Assembly: GCF_040096055.1 (NCBI RefSeq)
Contig: NZ_JBBMFK010000008.1
Span: 70,520 to 134,519, forward strand
Direction of reading: 5' to 3'
DNA: 64,000 nucleotides
From: Pseudoflavonifractor intestinihominis
Lineage (GTDB): Bacteria; Bacillota; Clostridia; Oscillospirales; Oscillospiraceae
Under the pieces are notes generated by a model. That model searched no databases, was not told where the DNA came from, and saw only the letters and a program-made list of their open reading frames with translations. The position numbers were made by a program, and so were the translations under genes. Below are positions 16,194-24,739 of the stretch, in pieces (position 1 is the stretch's first letter; the number at the start of each line of letters is the position of its first letter).

Positions 16194-18479
16194 TTAGATC
16201 AGACCTTCTTCACGGAATCTGCGGAACAGGATATGGGGGTTGACCGGCGCCTCGTCCACCGCCACGCCGGTGGCGTGGTAGATGGCGTTGCGGATGGCGG
16301 GGGCCACCGAGCAGGCGGGGGGCTCGCCCAGGGCCTTGGTGCCGAAGGCGCTGGTGGGCTCGGGGTTCTCCACGAAATAGGCCCTCAGACGGGGGTGGTC
16401 CATAAAGGTGGAGAGCTTGTAGTCCAGCAGGTTGTTGTTCAGGGCCCGGCCGGTCTTGGGGTCGAACATCAGCTTTTCCGACAGGCCGTAGCCGATGCCC
16501 ATGCTCATGCCGCCGTGGACCTGGGCCTCGGCCAGGGCCGGGTTGATGATGGTGCCCGCGTCGTGGACGTTCACAATGTCCACCAGCTTCACCTTGCACA
16601 GGGGGATGTCCACCTCCACCTCGGCGAAGGTGCAGCCGAAGGAGTAGGCGTTGGACTTGATCTGAGAGGTGCTCTCGGCGGTGATGTGCTGGCTGTCGGT
16701 CAGGCTGTACAGGGCCTCGGTGGCCAGCTCGCCCAGGGTCATCAGCACCCGACCGTCGGTTATGCGGACGATTTTGCCGTCGATGATGTCCAGATTGTAG
16801 GGGGGCATCCGGGTCAGCTGGTGGGCGTAGTTCAGGATGCGCTCCTTCAGCAGGGAGCCGGTCTGCCGGATGGAGAAACCGGCGGTGTAGGTCTGACGGG
16901 AGGCGTAGGCGCCGGTGCCGAAGGGGGTCACGTCGGTATCCTGGCAGGAGACCACGTGGACCGCGTCCAGCGGCACGCCCACAATGTCCGCCGTCATCTG
17001 GGTGTAGGCGGTGTCGGCGCCCTGGCCGATCTCGGTCTCGCCCAGCTGGACCTGGAGGGAGCCGTCCTGGTTGAGCACCATACGGCAGGAGGAGGTCTCC
17101 AGGGAGATGGGCCACACCGCCGTGTTGTACCAGAACACAGCCATGCCCACGCCCCGGCGCACATCGCCGGTCTGGTTCTGGTACTCCTTGTATTTGCGCA
17201 GGTAGTCCATCTCCTTCATGCCCTTGTCCATGCACTGGTTGAAGGTGTCGGAGTAGAGCTCGTTCTTGGAGAAGGGATCGGTGAAGCCCACGGGCATCAG
17301 GTTCTTCCGGCGGAACTCGATGGGGTCCAGCCCCAGCTTGGCGCACACGTCCTCGGTGTGGCACTCCACCGCCCACATGGCCTGGGGGATGCCGTAGCCC
17401 CGCATGGCGCCCGCCACCGACTTGTTGGTGAACACGGTGTAGGAATCGGCCTCCACGTTGTCGCAGGGGTAGAGCTGGGGGAAGCAGCCCATGCCCTTGG
17501 CCGCGATGCTGTGGCCATGGGAGGCGTAGGCCCCCTGGTCGGAGAAGGCCTCCAGCTTGCGGGCGGCGTAGGTGCCGTCGGGCCGCACCCAGGAGATGAT
17601 GTGGCTGCGGATGGCGTGGCGCACCCGGTTGGAGACAAAGGTGTCCTCCCGGGGGATGTCGATCTTGATCAGGTGGCCCCCCAGCTGGGTGCACAGCCAG
17701 GCGCACAGGGGCTCGTAGAGCACGTCCTGCTTGTTGCCGAAGCCGCCGCCTATGTAGGGCTTGATGACCTGGATCTTGCCCCAGGGCACTCCCAGGGCCT
17801 GGCCCACCACCCGGCGGACGATGTGGGGGATCTGGGTGGAGCTGATGATCTTGATCCGGTCCCCCGTCATCTCGGCGGTACAGATGAAGTTCTCAATGTG
17901 GCAGTGCTGGACGGTGGGGGTGTCGTACCAGCCCTCCACCTTGATGAGGCCGGGCTCCTTGATGGCCTCCTCATAGTTGCCCTTGCGGATGGAGGTGTGC
18001 TTGAGGATGTTGTTGGGGTAGTCCTCATGGAGCTGGGGCGCTCCGTCCTTCATGGCCTCCTGGACGTCCAGAACGAAGGGGTACTCCTCATACTCCACCT
18101 TGATGGCCCGCAGGGCCTGGGCGGCGGCCACCTCGTCCTCCGCCACCACGGCGGCGATGTCGTCGCCGTAAAACCGCACCCGCTCGGTCAGAACCAGCCG
18201 GTCGGCCACGTCCTGGTGGCTCTCGTCGGTGGACCAGGGGTGCCCCGCCGTGGGGAAATAGTGCTTCTCCTTCAGGTCGAAGCAGGTGAATACCTTGACC
18301 ACGCCGGGAATGGCCTCGGCGGCCGACACGTCCATGGACACCACCCGCCCGTTGGGAATGGTGGCGTGCAGGATCTGGGCCACATATGCCCCCCTGTCGC
18401 ACAGATCGTCGGTATATTTCGTGCGTCCGGTCACCTTGTCATAGGCATCTACCCGGGTGACTTTCTTCCCTACATACAT
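16194..18479 (-). CDS. xdhA: Xanthine dehydrogenase family, molybdenum cofactor-binding subunit
   Basis: A 761-residue catalytic subunit that hydroxylates a purine or related heterocycle using a molybdopterin cofactor. Visible motifs include the N-terminal DAYDKVTGRTKYTDD, the cofactor-site GGGFGNKQD near residue 245, GAMRGYG near 360, GQGADTAYTQ near 495 and the C-terminal KALGEPP with the expected catalytic Glu. Length fits the family. The start has a strong AGGAGG site. It lies 54 bases downstream of the Crp/Fnr gene. Xanthine dehydrogenase is the best guess given the adjacent NCS2 permease, but other members use nicotinate, purine or aldehydes. No molybdenum cofactor genes or selenium genes are in the window. 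Confidence 0.88.
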   Translation of the reverse strand: MYVGKKVTRVDAYDKVTGRTKYTDDLCDRGAYVAQILHATIPNGRVVSMDVSAAEAIPGVVKVFTCFDLKEKHYFPTAGHPWSTDESHQDVADRLVLTERVRFYGDDIAAVVAEDEVAAAQALRAIKVEYEEYPFVLDVQEAMKDGAPQLHEDYPNNILKHTSIRKGNYEEAIKEPGLIKVEGWYDTPTVQHCHIENFICTAEMTGDRIKIISSTQIPHIVRRVVGQALGVPWGKIQVIKPYIGGGFGNKQDVLYEPLCAWLCTQLGGHLIKIDIPREDTFVSNRVRHAIRSHIISWVRPDGTYAARKLEAFSDQGAYASHGHSIAAKGMGCFPQLYPCDNVEADSYTVFTNKSVAGAMRGYGIPQAMWAVECHTEDVCAKLGLDPIEFRRKNLMPVGFTDPFSKNELYSDTFNQCMDKGMKEMDYLRKYKEYQNQTGDVRRGVGMAVFWYNTAVWPISLETSSCRMVLNQDGSLQVQLGETEIGQGADTAYTQMTADIVGVPLDAVHVVSCQDTDVTPFGTGAYASRQTYTAGFSIRQTGSLLKERILNYAHQLTRMPPYNLDIIDGKIVRITDGRVLMTLGELATEALYSLTDSQHITAESTSQIKSNAYSFGCTFAEVEVDIPLCKVKLVDIVNVHDAGTIINPALAEAQVHGGMSMGIGYGLSEKLMFDPKTGRALNNNLLDYKLSTFMDHPRLRAYFVENPEPTSAFGTKALGEPPACSVAPAIRNAIYHATGVAVDEAPVNPHILFRRFREEGLI

Positions 18480-18533
18480 GGTGCTTTCCTCCTGTTTCCT
18501 GATGGATGAAGGGGCGCCCTTCGGGACAGCCCA

Positions 18534-19241
18534 TCAGCCGTTGACGTGGTGTTCCACATGGGCCTTCATCTGATAAAATCCCTCCCGGGGGATGACGACC
18601 TTTCCTTTCCGCACCTGGATCAGCCCCATCTCCTCCAGATGCTGGATGCTCCGGTTGAGGGTCTTGACCGAAAAGCCGATCTCCTCCGCCAGCTGCTGCC
18701 TGGTCTTTTTCAGCTCCAGGCTCTCAGGCTGGGGCTGCCGCTGTTCAAACAGACGGATCAGGTGGACCATCAGCCGGTCCTTTCCCTCCATGAAGAGATA
18801 CTTTCTGGCCTCCGCCGTCTGGGTGATCAGCCGGTGCATATTCTCCTGGGTACGCATAAACAGCGCGTCCACATCCATATGCATCCACTCCATGTAGCAC
18901 ACCGCCGGGATGGTGAGCACCCGGCACCTTGTGGCCGACAGGATGCTGATGCGGTAGCAGGGCAGACCGGCAAAGCACTCGATCTCTCCGAAAAAATCTC
19001 CCGGTCCGAAATCCTTGAACGGGTAGGACCGGTCGTGGGCGGGCCACTCCACCCCCGTCACCTTTCCCGACAGGATCATAAAAATATGGGTGCACTCTGT
19101 CCCCGCCTTGATAAAGGTCTGGTTGGCCGGAATCTCCAACAGGGACATATAGTACCTGACCTCTTCCGTGCAGTTGCGAAACAGAAGCTCCATGTACGCC
19201 CGCTTGTCCTCTGGCAATTCTTTGAAAATTTCCAAATGCAT
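18534..19241 (-). CDS. Crp/Fnr family transcription regulator
   Basis: A 235-residue regulator with an N-terminal cyclic-nucleotide-binding-like beta barrel (about 15-130, including GDFFGEIECFAG) and a C-terminal Crp helix-turn-helix (LAEEIGFSVKTLNRSIQHLEE near 185). The Fnr cysteine cluster is absent, so oxygen sensing by an iron-sulfur centre is not supported. The ribosome site GAGGAG lies close to the ATG. It heads the xdhABC genes on the same strand with a 54-base gap, so it is likely their local regulator and may respond to a purine-derived or redox signal. Confidence 0.85.
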   Translation of the reverse strand: MHLEIFKELPEDKRAYMELLFRNCTEEVRYYMSLLEIPANQTFIKAGTECTHIFMILSGKVTGVEWPAHDRSYPFKDFGPGDFFGEIECFAGLPCYRISILSATRCRVLTIPAVCYMEWMHMDVDALFMRTQENMHRLITQTAEARKYLFMEGKDRLMVHLIRLFEQRQPQPESLELKKTRQQLAEEIGFSVKTLNRSIQHLEEMGLIQVRKGKVVIPREGFYQMKAHVEHHVNG

Positions 19242-19553
19242 CCATCTCCTCAGAGCGCGCAGCTTCCAGAATCAGCAAATGGCACAGATTTCTCTCCCTG
19301 TAAACCCATTATATCCGCTATATCTCACAACTAGAAAGGCCATGTGTCCTTTTTTGCCCTGTTTTCTCCCCTCCGAACTGTACAATTTATCACAGGTATT
19401 TTTCACAATATGACCAGACCGCCTCCAGCCCTCCTTTCCGCAGGGCAGGGGGACAGGATGGATATCAGGCCCCCGCCATGAATAGGATAGGACGGGCACT
19501 GAAGGCAGCCGCCAGGCCGGCAGGAGCCCTATCCGCAAAAGGAGGCGTTTGCT
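19242..19553 (-). promoter_or_regulatory. Crp-xdh promoter region (intergenic)
   Basis: A minus-strand TATAAT -10 is at 19308-19313 with a poor -35. Further upstream, 19379-19394 reads TGTACAATTTATCACA, one good and one imperfect half of a Crp-type site, which could be an autoregulatory target. Nothing else recognisable lies in this gap. Confidence 0.35.
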
Positions 19554-19706
19554 TTGAACCTGATCCACCTGCATCCCTGCGCAGACGCGGATGTACAGCA
19601 GCGAAACGACCGCCTGCTGCAAATCCATACCGCCTGCCTGCGGGCGCTCCAACAGTCCGGCCCCAGGGTACCCCGGCGTCCGCCCGGGAACGCAAGAGGC
19701 CGCTGA
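19554..19706 (+). CDS. Small protein upstream of recombinase 2 (50 aa)
   Basis: A TTG at 19554 follows an ideal ribosome site (AAAAGGAGG, 8 bases) and opens a 50-codon frame ending 28 bases before the recombinase. The product begins LNLIHLHPCADADVQQRNDR, is helical in the middle and Arg/Pro-rich at the end. No family recognised. The same architecture, a small well-initiated ORF just before a large serine recombinase, occurs at 5260-5376. Confidence 0.5.
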   Translation: MNLIHLHPCADADVQQRNDRLLQIHTACLRALQQSGPRVPRRPPGNARGR

Positions 19707-19734
19707 GCCGGCCAGGTCGCTGTCATGAAAGGAG

Positions 19735-21201
19735 GTGTCCGCCCTGGACGCCATCTATGCCCGGCAGTCCGTGAACAAGGCGGACAGCCTCTCCATCCAG
19801 GGGCAGATCGATCTGTGCCGCCAGAAATCCGGCGGAGAATTCCGCGTCTATCAGGACAAGGGCTACTCCGGCAAGAACACCAACCGCCCGGCCTTTCAGC
19901 AGATGATGGCGGATGTGGAGCGGGACCTGGTCCAGAAGATCATCGTCTACCGGCTGGACCGCTTCTCCCGCTCCATCGCCGACTTCGGCCGGCTGTGGGA
20001 GATTCTGAGGCGCCATAATGTGGAGTTTGTCTCCATCAACGAGACCTTTGATACCTCCACGCCCATGGGCCGGGCCATGCTCAACATCATCATGGTCTTT
20101 GCCCAGCTGGAGCGGGAGACCACGGCGGAGCGGGTGCGGGACAACTACTACCAGCGGGCCAAACTGGGTTCCTGGCCGGGTGGTCCGGCGCCCTACGGCT
20201 TTACCATCGGCAGACTTCCGGGGCTAGACGGAAAACCGGCCCCCGGCCTTCTGCCCGACGAGCACGCCTCCACCGTGGAGCGTATCTTTCAGTCCTACGC
20301 CCGGGAGGACGCCTCTCTGGGCAGCGTGGCCCGGTCCCTGAACGGCGACGGCGTCCCCGCTCCAAAACGGGCCACCTGGGACAATGTGGCGCTCTCCCGT
20401 ATTTTACATAGTCCATTATACGTCATGGCCGATGAGGATGTCTATCTATACTACCAGGGCAAAGGCCTGATTTTTGCCAACCGGCTGGAGGAGTTCGACG
20501 GGCTTCACGGCGGCATGATCGTGGGCAAGCGGGACCGGAGCGCAGGCAAATACCAGGATCTGAAGGAGCAGCACTTCTCCCTGTCCACCCACTACGGGCT
20601 GGTCTCCTCCGGCCTGTGGCTCCGGTGCCAGTACAAGCTGGAGGCCAACCGGCAGCTGGGCAATTCCGGTCGGGGAAAGCACACCTGGCTCTCCGGTCTT
20701 TTGAAGTGCGGGACCTGCGGGTACAGCGTCAAGGTCAACCGGGACAAGGACAGATATTATCTGGTGTGCAGCGGCCGCTCCAATCTGGGACTGTGCCACT
20801 CGTCCATACAGGTGGACCTGCGGACCCTGGAGGCCGCCGTGGAGGCGGAGCTGGAGCGGCTTCTGGCAGAGTGCCCGGACGTGAAGGAGCATCCGGCAGA
20901 CGGCCGGGAAAACACCGCGGCTCTGGCCGAGATCGACCGGAAAATCGACCGGCTCATCTCCGCCCTGGCCGAGAGCAGCGACCTGACCATGGCCTATATC
21001 AACCGCACCGTCAAAAAGCTGGAGTGCCAGCGGCAGGAACTGCTGGAGCAGCAGGCCGGGCACCACGCAAGTCCAAGCCCCAAGTTGGCGCATCTGAAAT
21101 TCGGTCCCCTGGAATTCGAACAGAAAAAGCTGGTGGCGGCCCAGTTTATTCGGGAAATCAAATTATCCGACGATACGACGGAAGTGATCTGGAACATATG
21201 A
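19735..21201 (+). CDS. Large serine recombinase 2
   Basis: A recombinase of about 485 residues of the large serine family. The catalytic Ser is in AIYARQSVNKAD, YRLDRFSRS lies near residue 75, and a recombinase domain, a zinc-ribbon-like CGTCG/CSG...C pattern near 325-355 and a Lys/Glu-rich C-terminal segment follow. Initiation is unusual: the in-frame GTG at 19735 overlaps the ribosome site GGAGG, whereas a CTG at 19744 has the ideal 8-base spacing and gives a start matching relatives (DAIYARQS). I keep 19735 as the outer limit. The gene precedes the module 2 regulator on the same strand. It is quite different in sequence from recombinase 1. Confidence 0.9.
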   Translation: MSALDAIYARQSVNKADSLSIQGQIDLCRQKSGGEFRVYQDKGYSGKNTNRPAFQQMMADVERDLVQKIIVYRLDRFSRSIADFGRLWEILRRHNVEFVSINETFDTSTPMGRAMLNIIMVFAQLERETTAERVRDNYYQRAKLGSWPGGPAPYGFTIGRLPGLDGKPAPGLLPDEHASTVERIFQSYAREDASLGSVARSLNGDGVPAPKRATWDNVALSRILHSPLYVMADEDVYLYYQGKGLIFANRLEEFDGLHGGMIVGKRDRSAGKYQDLKEQHFSLSTHYGLVSSGLWLRCQYKLEANRQLGNSGRGKHTWLSGLLKCGTCGYSVKVNRDKDRYYLVCSGRSNLGLCHSSIQVDLRTLEAAVEAELERLLAECPDVKEHPADGRENTAALAEIDRKIDRLISALAESSDLTMAYINRTVKKLECQRQELLEQQAGHHASPSPKLAHLKFGPLEFEQKKLVAAQFIREIKLSDDTTEVIWNI

Positions 21202-21247
21202 GGCCTGGACGGCAGCCATCCCCTCCTGTATTCCAGGTCTGTTTTTT
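21201..21247 (+). terminator. Terminator after recombinase 2
   Basis: GCCTGGA (from 21203) pairs with TCCAGGT (to 21239, one G-U pair) around a 20-odd base loop, followed by GTTTTTTAT. Confidence 0.65.
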
Positions 21248-21350
21248 ATCCGTCCCCGGCGTCCGCCACGGCCGTACTGCACCGTTTCATTGGCGGCGCG
21301 GGCGATAATATCCGTTTTCCGTACACATTTTAGCCGGATTTAATCAAGTA

Positions 21351-21379
21351 TTGCCAAGTTATTGCATCTATGAGATAAT
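21351..21379 (+). promoter_or_regulatory. Promoter of the module 2 regulator-kinase operon
   Basis: TTGCCA (21351-21356) and GATAAT (21374-21379) are 17 bases apart, 43 bases before the regulator start, in an AT-rich patch. Confidence 0.65.
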
Positions 21380-21421
21380 ATTCTCAACCTATTTACTCTG
21401 CGTCAGGGAGGTTGAGGGGCC

Positions 21422-22138
21422 ATGATCCGCATCGCCGTTGTGGAGGATCTGGAGGACGAAGCGCGGCAGCTCACGAAGTGCATCGAACAGTACGGCAGGG
21501 AGAAAAACGAGGTCTTTGCCGTGGAACGCTTTTCCGATGGACTGGCCTTTATGGAAGGCTATGAGCCGCGCTACGACATTATTTTTATGGACATTAATAT
21601 GCCGCTCATGAGCGGGCTGAGCGCGGCAAAGCGTCTGCGCGTCGTGGACCCCAGCGTATGCCTGATTTTTGTCACCCAGATGGCCCAGTACGCCTTAAAC
21701 GGCTATGAGGTGGGCGCCAGCGACTATATTTTGAAGCCCGTCACTTACGGTTCCTTTGCACTGCGCTTTGACAGGGCGGTGGCCTCGGCCAAGGGCAGGC
21801 AGCACCACGCCGTCCTCTTGAAAACCCAGAGCGGCCTCTCCCGGATCGACACAAACAGCATCTGCTATGTCGAGGTGAACAAGCATCTGGTGGTGTACCA
21901 CACGGTGAACGGGGACCTGGAGTCCTGGGAATCATTAAAAAGCGTGGAGGAAAAGCTGGGGCCCCTGGCTGGAAGCCGCTTTGTCCGCTGCAACAACTGT
22001 TTTCTGGTCAATCTGCATTATGTAAATAAAATCGACGGCGATACCCTCTGGGTGGGCGACAGCCAGCTGAAGATCAGCCGGGCGCGGCGGAAGGGCTTCC
22101 TCAACGCGCTGACGGTCTTCTTTGAGACGGGAGGCTGA
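21422..22138 (+). CDS. LytTR family response regulator (module 2)
   Basis: A 238-residue AgrA-like regulator: receiver with VVEDLED, phospho-acceptor Asp57 (IFMDINMP) and YILKP, then a LytTR DNA-binding domain from about residue 130 (CYVEVNKHLVVYH, RCNNCFLVNLHYV, SRARRKGFL). A GGGAGG site lies about 10 bases before the ATG. It is followed 6 bases later by its kinase. It aligns with the module 1 and module 3 regulators along its whole length. Likely targets are its own operon and the glycosidase operon starting at 23750. Confidence 0.92.
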   Translation: MIRIAVVEDLEDEARQLTKCIEQYGREKNEVFAVERFSDGLAFMEGYEPRYDIIFMDINMPLMSGLSAAKRLRVVDPSVCLIFVTQMAQYALNGYEVGASDYILKPVTYGSFALRFDRAVASAKGRQHHAVLLKTQSGLSRIDTNSICYVEVNKHLVVYHTVNGDLESWESLKSVEEKLGPLAGSRFVRCNNCFLVNLHYVNKIDGDTLWVGDSQLKISRARRKGFLNALTVFFETGG

Positions 22139-22144
22139 GCGAAT

Positions 22145-23479
22145 ATGGACGGAGATTCCGCTGTGAACCTTCTGATCCGGGGACTCGACAGCATACAGTC
22201 CTATCAGTTCCGCCTGTTCTGGGCGGAGCTGCTGTTTTTCGTCCACCTGCCCCGCCGGCGGCTCTTCGGACTGCGGGCGCTGGTGTGGCTCCCCTTTCTC
22301 CTTCTCCCGCTGTGCTTTGACAACGGCTTTGACAGCGCCTTCTTTATCGTCCACAACTATACCTGGAGCTTTCTGGTCTGGTTTGTCTACTCGGTCTTTG
22401 CCATGGCCTTTTGCCACAGGCTGGACGCGGAGCAGCTGGTCTACATCAGCGTTGTGGCATACAGCATGCAAAACCTGTTTGCCAGCATGAAATATTTCCT
22501 CCTCTACCGCTTCTTCTCTGTCTCCTCCCTGCTCTTCCAGAGTCTGACGCTGGTGCTGATGCTGGCGCTGTACGCCCTGTTCTACCTGACCTTTGTCCGG
22601 TCGTGGGTGCACAAATTCAGGCTGGAGCTGCGCATCAACAAGATGTATCTGCTGGTATCCGCCATCGCCATCCTGCTGATCCTGAACGTGCTCAACTCCT
22701 ACATGCAGAACACCAGCCTGGACCTCTTTACTCTGTCAAACAACTGCCTGCTCTTCAGCATCTGCACCGCCCTCATCGTCCTGCTGCTGGCGGGCGTCTA
22801 CGACAGGTCCTATGCTCAGTACGAAAAGGACACCATGCGGCAGCTGCTGCTGGAGCAGGAGAAGCAGCGCAGCCTGTCGGAGCGCACCATCGCCATGATC
22901 AACATGAAGTGCCACGACATGAAGCACCAGCTCCTGGCCCTGGGCCGGAAGGAGAGCGGCGCTTCCGACGGGACCTACATGCGCGAGACCCTGGACTCCA
23001 TCCAGATCTACGACAGCTTCTTCAAGACGGGAAACAAGTACCTGGATCTGATCCTGACCGAGAAGAGCCTGCTGTGCCAGAGTGAAAAGATCTCCCTGAC
23101 CTGCACGGTGGACGGCGCGGCGCTGGACTTTATGAGCCCGACGGATATCTACTCCTTTTTCGGCAACGCCCTGGACAACGCCATCGAGTGCCAGCAGCGC
23201 TGCCCGGAGGACCGGCGGAGCATCTCGGTCAGCGTCTGCCGGCAGAACGGCGGCTTTGTCAGCATCGTCATCAAAAATTACAGCGAGCGGCAGCCGGAGT
23301 TCTGGAACGGGCTCCCCAGGACGTCCAAGGGCGACAAGAGCCTCCACGGCTTCGGCACCAAGAGCATGCACTACATCATCCACGACCTGTACGGGGGTAA
23401 CCTGCTGATGCGCCAGGAGGGAGACGCCTTTATCGTCTCGGCGCTGCTCTCTGTGGACGCCAAGCGAAGGGAACCTTAA
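22145..23479 (+). CDS. GHKL-type sensor histidine kinase (module 2)
   Basis: A 444-residue membrane kinase of the AgrC-like group. The first 220 residues form six or seven hydrophobic segments; the cytoplasmic part has CHDMKHQL with the acceptor His257, the N box FFGNALDNA near 345 and the G box HGFGTKSMHYI near 410. It forms an operon with the regulator 6 bases upstream and ends at a terminator. The membrane sensor parts of the three kinases differ more than the catalytic parts, which would fit different signals. Confidence 0.92.
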   Translation: MDGDSAVNLLIRGLDSIQSYQFRLFWAELLFFVHLPRRRLFGLRALVWLPFLLLPLCFDNGFDSAFFIVHNYTWSFLVWFVYSVFAMAFCHRLDAEQLVYISVVAYSMQNLFASMKYFLLYRFFSVSSLLFQSLTLVLMLALYALFYLTFVRSWVHKFRLELRINKMYLLVSAIAILLILNVLNSYMQNTSLDLFTLSNNCLLFSICTALIVLLLAGVYDRSYAQYEKDTMRQLLLEQEKQRSLSERTIAMINMKCHDMKHQLLALGRKESGASDGTYMRETLDSIQIYDSFFKTGNKYLDLILTEKSLLCQSEKISLTCTVDGAALDFMSPTDIYSFFGNALDNAIECQQRCPEDRRSISVSVCRQNGGFVSIVIKNYSERQPEFWNGLPRTSKGDKSLHGFGTKSMHYIIHDLYGGNLLMRQEGDAFIVSALLSVDAKRREP

Positions 23480-23494
23480 CAGAATCTTCCCATG

Positions 23495-23526
23495 AAAGCG
23501 TGACTGCACAAATGCAGTCACGCTTT
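23495..23526 (+). terminator. Intrinsic terminator after histidine kinase 2
   Basis: A 14-base perfect stem (23495-23508 with 23513-23526), loop CAAA, followed by TATTTTG. Confidence 0.85.
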
Positions 23527-23702
23527 TATTTTGCCCAGAGGCGGATTGGGTGTCTTTTGTGCAAAACGCCAAACTCTCCTTCTCCCGCCGGGCTTCAAAA
23601 TACCGGACGTGCGCGAAAACATACCGTTTATGCAATGCCCGCGCAGAGAGGACATGAATCCCGACCAGTCATGGGTAAAACCGCTGAAAACGCCTGGGTG
23701 TG

Positions 23703-23747
23703 TGCTACAATAAGGGCGCTTAAAAAAGCAATATTTTAAGGAGGAGA
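23703..23747 (+). promoter_or_regulatory. Extended -10 promoter and ribosome site of the module 2 glycosidase operon
   Basis: TGC followed by TACAAT (23706-23711) forms an extended -10, with no good -35, which fits an activated promoter. AAGGAGGAGA (23738-23747) precedes a TTG start at 23750 by a few bases. Confidence 0.5.
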
Positions 23748-23749
23748 GA

Positions 23750-24736
23750 TTGAAATTGGCAACGAAAACGAAGAAACTGTTCATTTTGCTTGCTCCGCTG
23801 GTCGTATATGCCGTCATCGCGGCCGTCATGGTCGGCATGCACTTTGCGGACAGCCGTCCCGCCACGGCCGACGCCGGGCCGGAGAGCAGCGCGCCCCAGG
23901 GCGACTATGAGTTCGTCTTCAGCGGCACGGTGGAGACGGCCACAGGCCGCACCTTCACCCTGGACATGACCGGCAACAAGGACGAGGACCAGACGCTGGA
24001 CCTGACCGTGAAGGAGATGCCGGCCCTGAACCTGACCGGCCGATGGACCTTCACCGAGGGCAAGGGCTACAAGATCTTCCTGGACGACGCCAGCGGGACT
24101 TTTGCGTACAGCCGCTACAATCCCGACACCAAATCCTACTCCTTGACCTTTGACTACGATATGGGCAACTTCGGCCAGCCCCGGGTGGTGCTCACCTATC
24201 TGGACGAGGACTTTGCCGCCCAGTACGACGGCGTGGGTCTGGGCCGGAAGCCGCCTATCTTCTCCCTCACCGGCTACACCACCTACCAGCACTACGGCTA
24301 CGGCACCCTCCTCTGCGCCGAGGACGGCACCGTCTCCGCCAGTCTGACCAACACCGGCGCGGGCTGGTACTTCAACCGCTCCGGCACCTGGACCTACGAC
24401 GAGGCGGCCGACGAGTACATCATCGTATTCACCGACTCCACCATCTCCCTGACCGACGGCAACATCGACATCCACGAGGACCCGGCGGGCGACTACGTCC
24501 TCTGGACCAAGTTCCCCGTGGGCGCGGAGGAGCCCGAGTACAGCACCCACCTTCTGGTCAGCGAGCTTCAGGACACCTATCAGCTGTTCACAGACCCCTA
24601 CGAGTACCACGCCCGGTACGACGAGGCCACGGGCAGCTATCAGATTGCAATCGAAGCGCAGTACAACTGGGGACTGGGTACCGGCGATATCGTCACCTTC
24701 TCCGGCAGCGCCTCCCTTGCGGATATGGAGGGTTAA
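23750..24736 (+). CDS. Membrane-anchored extracytoplasmic protein of unknown function
   Basis: A 328-residue protein with one N-terminal membrane segment (about residues 9-30, LFILLAPLVVYAVIAAVM), which may be an uncleaved signal anchor, and an extracytoplasmic region of about 285 residues predicted to be rich in beta strands with many Asp, Tyr and Thr. It looks made of two similar-sized beta-sandwich or calycin-like units, each starting near a YEFVFSG or FSLTGYT motif. I do not recognise a family. The start is TTG, and the GH3 gene follows 3 bases after the stop, so the two are surely co-expressed. It may bind sugar or assist the glycosidase. Confidence 0.7.
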   Translation: MKLATKTKKLFILLAPLVVYAVIAAVMVGMHFADSRPATADAGPESSAPQGDYEFVFSGTVETATGRTFTLDMTGNKDEDQTLDLTVKEMPALNLTGRWTFTEGKGYKIFLDDASGTFAYSRYNPDTKSYSLTFDYDMGNFGQPRVVLTYLDEDFAAQYDGVGLGRKPPIFSLTGYTTYQHYGYGTLLCAEDGTVSASLTNTGAGWYFNRSGTWTYDEAADEYIIVFTDSTISLTDGNIDIHEDPAGDYVLWTKFPVGAEEPEYSTHLLVSELQDTYQLFTDPYEYHARYDEATGSYQIAIEAQYNWGLGTGDIVTFSGSASLADMEG

Positions 24737-24739
24737 CCC

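Noticed and set aside
18534..19241. Assignment of the Crp/Fnr protein as an oxygen-sensing Fnr
   Set aside because: The N-terminal cysteine cluster needed for an iron-sulfur sensor is absent.
3690..21201. A composite transposon bounded by the two serine recombinases
   Set aside because: The recombinases belong to different subgroups and point in opposite directions, and the genes between are ordinary metabolic units; no matching ends were found.
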